NCBI GenBank assembly: GCA_049840435.1
Contig: JASGKY010000016.1
Coordinates: forward strand, 62,001 to 126,000
Source of the DNA: JADLHS01 sp049840435
Lineage (GTDB): Bacteria > Verrucomicrobiota > Verrucomicrobiia > Limisphaerales > JADLHS01
Direction: 5' to 3'
DNA: 64,000 bases
In this document: positions 58,501-64,000 of the stretch, in pieces
Layout: the number at the start of each line of letters is the position of its first letter
Position numbering within the stretch: the first letter of the stretch is position 1
Translations under genes and position numbers: made by a program
The notes under the pieces: generated by a model
Told to the model about the DNA's origin: nothing
The model's database searches: none
The model's input: only the letters and a program-made list of their open reading frames with translations

Positions 58501-58825
58501 GTCTCTGTTCTAGCAGTTTCCAGAAATCGTGACAATGAGTGTGACCCCGGATTATAGCCTCGCCACGCCACCCTTGGCCGTCTCGGGGCTACTCCCAAGG
58601 GCGGTAGGGTTAAAGCATGAGTCGCCGAGGATCGCTTATGGGGGCGGGTAGCGGATGTGATAGAATCGTGCCCCGTAGCGGTGGGCCGTCGGGACTTGTA
58701 GCGGTCAAATCATCCGTAAATTTGCTGTTTGTCGGCGTCGGGCTCTTTTTACACGAGCGAAGTTTTGCCTGATTGCACCTCGATGTGTGAAAGGTCCGCT
58801 AGTTTTTTCAGGCCGATTGGTGCCA
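58501..58825. other. Intergenic stretch without a recognisable gene
   Basis: About 325 bp between the small hypothetical gene and the App1-like gene. Only short, low-quality frames occur. I see no tRNA cloverleaf, strong terminator or promoter here. Confidence 0.4.
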
Positions 58826-59905
58826 CTACTTGGGTTGGCTCAGCATGCCTGAAGCGGGTGGGAAGCTCGGCGGTAGCTCGGCGGGCGTACGAAAGATTTG
58901 CCACTTGGCGCGGAGCACATCGCGGAACGCCTTCTGGTAACGTTCGGCGTCGGCAGATTCGTTGGTCACGTCACGGATATAGACGCGGATGATTTGTTCG
59001 GGAAACTTTCGTGCTAGGGCGCCGTATATCTCCGGGTCGCGCTCGCCGGAATCGCCGATGAGAATGAATTTTCGCTGGGGGAATTGTTTTAGCAGTGGCG
59101 CAATCACTCCCGGTTTGTATTTCTCCGGATTGGCGAAGAGAGAGAAGAAGCTGCGATCCTTCCAGCGGAATTGCTTTAACTCGAATGTGCCGGTGGGAAA
59201 ACTGTTTGATGTGACAAACGTGGCCAGCGGTTCATAAAGCTGCCATGGACTGGCCGAAATGTAGTGAAAAGCTGCGCCGTTTGAGCGAGCGAGCGTTTGA
59301 TAAAACTCCACCATGCCGGGCACAGGCTGGAACTGCCGCAGAAATGTATTTCGCAGCGTTGCTGCTTTGTCGCGCACTTCGGTGATCTTGATCGTGTCGT
59401 CAATGTCCGAGATGACGCTGATGCCTTCGGCTTCGAGCGGGAAAAGTTGGCCGCCAAATTGCCGGGTGTCATCCGGCTTGAGAACGGCGGTGAAGGTCGG
59501 GGGCGTTGAATCAGGGAAGGTAATTGCGCCTGAGAACCGGCCATCCGCGCCCGATTTGCCAACGAAGAATTCATTTGTGCCGCAGCGGATGAAAACCTTC
59601 TTCCCGCGTTCGTGATCGACCAGAAACAAGCGGGCGCGCTCGTTGAACATGACGGATTGGGCTGAGGTCATCTCCTCTGTCTTCAATTCCACTGTTTCCC
59701 GGAACGCGGCCAGCAATAGCCGCCGTTTCTCAATCTCGAAGACACAGCCGCGAATCTCCGCGCGCCAGAGGTTGGTCTGTCCGGGCACGCGTTGCGCCAC
59801 CGTCGGATAGAACACGAGCTGTTCGTCAGACTTCAGGTTTGTCCAGTTTTCCGCCGCCCCAAGGCGCAGTGCCGCCAGCATCAGGATGGTTGTTAGTCCC
59901 TTCAT
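58826..59905 (-). CDS. Exported App1-like phosphatase (phosphatidate phosphatase App1 catalytic domain)
   Basis: The 359-residue protein has a signal peptide (LTTILMLAALRLGAA). Its C-terminal 200 residues match the App1/DUF2183 catalytic domain: VISDIDDTIKITEV with the D-x-D-x-T phosphatase motif, FHYISASPWQLYEPL, and KFILIGDSGERDPEIYG. The N-terminal 150 residues form a beta-rich domain. Fungal App1 dephosphorylates phosphatidate and related lipids. Overlapping the acyltransferase gene by four bases, and with an MGDG-synthase-like glycosyltransferase upstream, it probably acts in envelope lipid turnover. Confidence 0.92.
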   Translation of the reverse strand: MKGLTTILMLAALRLGAAENWTNLKSDEQLVFYPTVAQRVPGQTNLWRAEIRGCVFEIEKRRLLLAAFRETVELKTEEMTSAQSVMFNERARLFLVDHERGKKVFIRCGTNEFFVGKSGADGRFSGAITFPDSTPPTFTAVLKPDDTRQFGGQLFPLEAEGISVISDIDDTIKITEVRDKAATLRNTFLRQFQPVPGMVEFYQTLARSNGAAFHYISASPWQLYEPLATFVTSNSFPTGTFELKQFRWKDRSFFSLFANPEKYKPGVIAPLLKQFPQRKFILIGDSGERDPEIYGALARKFPEQIIRVYIRDVTNESADAERYQKAFRDVLRAKWQIFRTPAELPPSFPPASGMLSQPK

Positions 59906-61283
59906 GTGGATTCAGGGGTGGTCGACATTGTCCGGTGTTCGGCTTCAATCTCGGCCACCAAGCTCCGGCGCATGGCAATGAGCCGTTTTGCGGCGGACGG
60001 TGCGCGTAACAGGATGAAGGAGGTGCGCGCCGCGGAAGCCAGCGTTTTGGTGCTACGCCAATAGTAATGGGCGATCAAGCCGGTGACGGGCAGCGACAGG
60101 CCGAACCACAAGCTGGTGGGCCAGCCGAATTCCCGGTGACAAACCCCTACGAACAGGCCGTAGAATAATCCGAAAGCAAAGACTCCGGCGACAATCGTTG
60201 CGGTCGAAATCTGTGCCTTGCGGATATTGGGATTGGCAAATTTGTGGACGGCCCACGTGATCAGCAGCACGGGCGGCAGCCGAAAAATCCAGCCATAAAC
60301 TGCCAGTGGGAACAGCACGAAGCCGAGCAGCGCCTTCAGCAGGTTGCGCCGCAGCCGGACGCCGTGATTTTCAAACTGCGCGAGTTCTGTGTCGGAAATC
60401 CGTAGTCTGGCCAGCCAGGTTTCGTAACGGTTGAGGCGGGCAGCGAAAGCGCGGGCGACCTCTGGTTGCTCACGGTAAACCCGTTGCACTGCTGCACTGA
60501 TGCGTTGTGTCACGGCGAGTTCGTCGGCGCGTGGCGTCGTTGAGCTTTCCACTACTTGATCGCCCACTTGCAGGCGCTCGAGGTGAAGACGTTTCACCGC
60601 CGCGATGACGCGGGCTTGTTCCAAGTCGGGGATGTGCAGGATCAATGCCCGGATGCTTGCTTCGATCTCGGCGGAAAGTTTGCGGATGCACTCCTTGCGC
60701 TGCGTTTCGTAATCCACGAGAAAATCCGCCGCGCGGATGGGCGTACCGAAGTTCACGAGTGCTTCGCTGCGATAAAGCTCCTTGGCCGAAAACGTCAAGC
60801 CGACCGGCACGATCTGCAAACCCAGCTTCCCGCCGTGCCGATGTTCGAGTTCGAGCGCCATGCGGGCGGCGCAGATTTGACCTCCTTTAACTGTGGGTCG
60901 TCATGCGTGATACCCTCGGGAAAGAGCGCGACGGCTTCGCCCCGTTCCAGCACACGATACACGGCCTCGAATGTATCCATCACCGAACGCATCGCCTTGG
61001 GATCGTCTTTAACGCGGTTAACCGGGATGACGCCGCAGCGCGTGAGCAACCACTTGAGCGGGGCGAAACGGAACATCTGCACCGTAGCCATGAAGTTCAC
61101 CTTGCGTGGCAGGGACGCGCCGATGACGAACGGATCGGTGACAGAATTGGGATGGTTGGCGGTCAGTAGAATCGGGCCGGTGGTCGGGACGCGCTCAGCG
61201 TGGAAGCGCTCGATGCGGCGAAAATAGAATCCCAGCGCCAACCCCAGCACCCAACGCATCAGTTGGTAGAGCTTGGTGTCCAT
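59902..61283 (-). CDS. PlsC-type acyltransferase with C-terminal membrane domain (frameshift near 60860)
   Basis: From ATG 61283 (MDTKLYQLMRWVLGLALGF) the merged protein has about 460 residues. PlsC motifs are TANHPNSVTDPF (His and Asp of the catalytic pair) and VALFPEGITHDDPQL. One indel near 60855-60865 separates them from the continuation MALELEHRHGGKLGLQIVPVG. The C-terminal third holds three or four membrane helices (GFVLFPLAVYGWIFRL, VAGVFAFGLFYGLFVG). It would acylate a glycerolipid. Its neighbours are a glycolipid-type glycosyltransferase upstream (8-bp gap) and App1 downstream. Confidence 0.85.
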
Positions 61284-61291
61284 TGGCTCGA

Positions 61292-62413
61292 TCAACGACC
61301 TTTCGCGCGCGCCAAAACTTCTGTGCAAACGGCTTCGGCGGATTTCAAACGTCCCAAGGCTTTTGCCGCCTTCGCCATTTCTCCGAGTTTTTTTGAGCCG
61401 AGCAATTGTTCGATGCGAAAGGGCAGGTCTTCCATGCGATTGACTTTGGTCGCCGCGCCGCGTTCGAGCAGGAAGTCGCTGTTCGCGGCTTCCTGGCCGG
61501 GGATCGGGTCGAGAATGAACAACGGTTTGCCGAGTGCGAGCGCCTCGGACGACGTGAGGCCGCCGGGCTTGGTGAGGATCAAATCTGCCACCGTCATCAA
61601 TTCGTGCATGTTGCTCGCGAAGCCGAGCACGCGCGTCGGGTGCTTCCGATCCTGTGCAGCGAGGTCACGGCGCAATTCCTCGTTGCGACCGCAAACCACC
61701 ACGGTTTGAAACGCCTGTGGCACTTTGTCGAGTGCTGCGAGAATCTTGCCGACCGGTCCCATGCCGAAACCGCCGCTTAACACCAGCAGCGTTGGCAGAT
61801 CATCGCGCAACCCGAGCGTGCGCCGCACGGCGAGCGCGTCCACTTTCGCGGCGAACTTCGCGCCGATGGGAATGCCGGTGGCGATGATGTTGTCAGCTGC
61901 CGCGCCACGGGCGACGAGACGGGCCTTGGTTTCCTCCGCAGCCACGGAATATAGATCCACGTCGGCATCCATCCACAACGCGTGCGCTTCAAAGTCCGTG
62001 ACGACGCTCACAATGAAGGGTGTTTGTTTCTTCAGATCGCGCCGCAGCTCCGCCAGTGCTTCCACTGGCTCATAGTGCGTGCACAGCACGACGTCGGGTT
62101 TGAAGTCCGTGATGATCTTCTCGAAGCGCCGCCGGGCGCGGCTGGGGAAAAGGCCTTTGATGCGATTCAAGCGGCGCGCGACCTTGGGATCGTCCGTCTT
62201 GGCGAAGATCATGCCCCAGAGTTCGGGCGCGCGGGCAACGAGCTTCTCGTAGCCGGCGGCGTGAATCTTTTTATGCAGTGGCGAGAAAAGTTTTACCAAG
62301 TCCAGCCGCTCGACGGTGTCCTTGGGGCGCAATGCAAGCCACGCTTCTTCCAACGCCGCCGCCGCCGCGAGATGTCCGCCGCCCGCGGTCTCCGTCGCAA
62401 TCAGGATTCGCAT
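61292..62413 (-). CDS. MGDG-synthase-like glycosyltransferase (diacylglycerol glycosyltransferase family)
   Basis: The 373-residue GT28-type protein begins with LIATETAGGGHLAAAAALEEAW; the GGGH loop and following helix are typical of monogalactosyldiacylglycerol synthases and processive diacylglycerol glucosyltransferases. VVLCTHYEPVEALAELRRDL and the C-terminal donor block LILTKPGGLTSSEALALGKP with PIPGQEAANSDFL complete the pattern. It transfers a hexose from UDP-sugar to diacylglycerol. It heads an operon with a PlsC-type acyltransferase and App1, suggesting a glycolipid branch. The sugar cannot be predicted. Confidence 0.93.
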   Translation of the reverse strand: MRILIATETAGGGHLAAAAALEEAWLALRPKDTVERLDLVKLFSPLHKKIHAAGYEKLVARAPELWGMIFAKTDDPKVARRLNRIKGLFPSRARRRFEKIITDFKPDVVLCTHYEPVEALAELRRDLKKQTPFIVSVVTDFEAHALWMDADVDLYSVAAEETKARLVARGAAADNIIATGIPIGAKFAAKVDALAVRRTLGLRDDLPTLLVLSGGFGMGPVGKILAALDKVPQAFQTVVVCGRNEELRRDLAAQDRKHPTRVLGFASNMHELMTVADLILTKPGGLTSSEALALGKPLFILDPIPGQEAANSDFLLERGAATKVNRMEDLPFRIEQLLGSKKLGEMAKAAKALGRLKSAEAVCTEVLARAKGR

Positions 62414-62516
62414 GGCGCATAGGTGACGCGACGGGCGCGGGGGGTGACAAGGAAAAACGGACTTGATGGCAAGCGACTTTGGTGTTGAGTGAGCAAGAGT
62501 CAGCCAAAAATATATT

Positions 62517-64000
62517 TTACCAAGTGAGATGAGCGGAAGGGAATTTTTGCTTCAGTTTTGAGAAGGCTGATCTTTGTTCGTTAGACGCCAGATAAGGCTG
62601 CAAATCGGCAAACGTGTTGGGCTTGGCGCCACCATGTGCATCGGCATAAGCCTGCAGGCAAGGCGCAAGCTGTTTGATGTTATTCATGATTTCAGTTTGC
62701 TCGAAATTTCCCAACGTGCCGGATGCTTGCAACCCGATTGCCCATCGTTGGTCGAGTTCCGGGTCAACAGCATCTTTTTGCGTAATGATGAAGTTACCAC
62801 GTTGCTGTGGATTCTCTCCGATTGCCGAGGGGGAGATGATTTCAAATCGAGACAGCATGTCATCGGTAACTTTGGACGGATCGAGGTATGGCCGCAGATC
62901 AGAGATTTCTTTTGGAAATGTGGCGGATTCGGGATCGAGGCGTTTGGGTTCGTGTGCGTCGTGCTGAAGCGCATATTGGGCTATCGCGTTCATGAGCATT
63001 GCAGCGAATTTTGCCTCGGCGTCATTCCGAAGTGAAGCAAACGCATATCGATAATCGAAATCCGTCCTAAGGTCTTTCTTAGCTGCATTGAGCCAATCTT
63101 CATCTGTAAGAAAGGCCATTTCTGGTATCTGCGCGGCTGGAGTTTGAGCGAGCTTGCTTTTGAGGGCTTCGATGCGAGCCAGCCATTCTTGTGCTGCCAC
63201 ATTTCCTGGTTCGCGTGCCGCTGCTGTTAACTGCCCAAATTTTCCGCGTAACCGCAGCAGTTCCGTTTGGCTGGAATTCAAGTTAGCGTGTGAGTTGTCA
63301 GCGAGCAGGCTTGTCAGCCGATTGTTTAACTCATCACGCTCGATCTGCAATTGCTGATAGTTTTCTGCCAATGGCCGAAGCTTTTGAACCTGCTCGCGTA
63401 GTTTGGAAGCTTGCTGAGCCTCGTAGATACCCACTCCAGCCAGAACAGCGATAGTGGCGGCAACAACGGTTTTCTGGAGTGCGGTCATGGCGATGGCTTT
63501 GGTGGCGGTAATGGTTGCGGTGGTGGCGAGAGTTGTTCCGGTCAGGGCGGCGGCGGTGGAAATGGCGAGGGCCAAGCCCACCGGCGCGGCTTGCACGGCG
63601 TTGGCAGAAATGACGACGGCGAGTCCGCTCGCGCCGACGGTAACGCCGCGTTTGGCGAAGAATTCGCGCAGCCGGTCCACGGCACGGCTGACGCGTTTCT
63701 GCGCGGCATCTTCACTGATGCCGAGTTGCGTGGCGGTTTCCCGGGCGGACTTCTTTTCAAAATAGCGAAGCATCACCATGTCGCGGTCAGCGCTTTCCAG
63801 TTCATCCAAGGCAGCGTCGAGATGTGGGGCGATGCTTTGCCAGTTCGCGTCATTGGGAGCGGAGGAAAGGAGTTGGTTCATAGTGACGGCCTCCTGTTCG
63901 CGGGTCTGGCGGCGCAGATTGGTGCGGATGAGATTGGCCGCGATGTTCTGGGTGGTGCGATGCAGCCAGCCGGTTAACACCGGATGCCCGGCCAGATCGT
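62517..64000 (-). CDS. ECF sigma-70 factor with long membrane-anchored C-terminal extension (N-terminus outside the window)
   Basis: The frame is open to the right edge, so region 2 is mostly missing. Visible are HPVLTGWLHRTTQNIAANLI (end of region 2) and region 4: DRDMVMLRYFEKKSARETAT, QLGISEDAAQKRVSRAVDRL. The next 350 residues are not sigma-like: two hydrophobic segments (AAPVGLALAISTAAALTG; TVVAATIAVLAGVGIYEA), a coiled coil (LREQVQKLRPLAENYQQLQI...), and a C-terminal soluble domain. Such membrane-tethered sigma factors are known from Verrucomicrobiota and Planctomycetota. Tethering suggests direct envelope sensing, perhaps with proteolytic release. Confidence 0.88.
   Translation of the reverse strand, partial: DLAGHPVLTGWLHRTTQNIAANLIRTNLRRQTREQEAVTMNQLLSSAPNDANWQSIAPHLDAALDELESADRDMVMLRYFEKKSARETATQLGISEDAAQKRVSRAVDRLREFFAKRGVTVGASGLAVVISANAVQAAPVGLALAISTAAALTGTTLATTATITATKAIAMTALQKTVVAATIAVLAGVGIYEAQQASKLREQVQKLRPLAENYQQLQIERDELNNRLTSLLADNSHANLNSSQTELLRLRGKFGQLTAAAREPGNVAAQEWLARIEALKSKLAQTPAAQIPEMAFLTDEDWLNAAKKDLRTDFDYRYAFASLRNDAEAKFAAMLMNAIAQYALQHDAHEPKRLDPESATFPKEISDLRPYLDPSKVTDDMLSRFEIISPSAIGENPQQRGNFIITQKDAVDPELDQRWAIGLQASGTLGNFEQTEIMNNIKQLAPCLQAYADAHGGAKPNTFADLQPYLASNEQRSAFSKLKQKFPSAHLTW

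Noticed and set aside
58729..58992. Short plus-strand frame before the App1 gene
   Set aside because: Overlaps the real minus-strand gene and has no protein-like pattern.

Overview
The window looks like chromosomal DNA from a member of the Verrucomicrobiota, most like the Pedosphaerales/Limisphaerales (subdivision 3). The grounds are a type IV pseudopilin-like protein with the [20 protein letters not shown] leader and an H-x9-DG tail, very large secreted immunoglobulin/LamG/PPC-like proteins ending in FFRYRVQ or FYRLVTP, an ECF sigma factor carrying a long membrane-anchored C-terminal extension, and intergenic repeats common in environmental Verrucomicrobiota and Planctomycetota. The lineage is inferred from these features; no 16S gene is present. 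I see no tRNA, rRNA, CRISPR array, prophage or insertion sequence.

Layout. 0-4.7 kb: glycogen/oligosaccharide enzymes (debranching enzyme, GH63/MGH1-like glucosidase) and an aquaporin. 4.7-9.4 kb: a hairpin-rich repeat, then a GMC-type FAD oxidoreductase followed by small membrane proteins and a ferric-reductase-like/Rieske protein, which reads as an electron-transfer cluster. 9.5-21.3 kb: a pseudopilin, two large secreted Ig-type proteins (one with a PHP-type metallohydrolase domain and a LamG domain), and a sensor kinase/response regulator pair. A roughly 190-residue module recurs five times across the two secreted proteins and the kinase sensor region; this is the most interesting feature of the window. 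21.4-35.2 kb: stress/redox and small-molecule genes (VOC, YHS, GlcG-like, sigma-54 activator, PPOX, DsrE, HxlR, ECF sigma plus STAS, SMP-30, DoxX-like, DinB, DedA, ATP-grasp, NRDE). 36-44.8 kb: housekeeping (CCA-adding enzyme, PrmC, DnaA), an ABC ATPase without a visible permease, a striking 21-bp periodic array, YjbQ, and a Sel1/trypsin-like protease. 44.8-55.8 kb: a disulfide oxidoreductase, HisG, and one giant secreted protein of about 2,800 residues built from PPC-like beta domains with three tandem 1.2-kb units. 55.9-64 kb: RluA/SET/PurN operon, then a lipid-related operon (MGDG-synthase-like glycosyltransferase, acyltransferase, App1-like phosphatase) and the truncated sigma factor.

Quality warning. 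About 25-30 genes or gene parts switch reading frame within otherwise well-conserved sequence, including hisG, the CCA-adding enzyme and the DinB gene. The density, and the location of at least one at a G7 run, suggest assembly indels rather than true pseudogenes. I have merged the pieces into single genes and flagged each one; exact indel positions are approximate.
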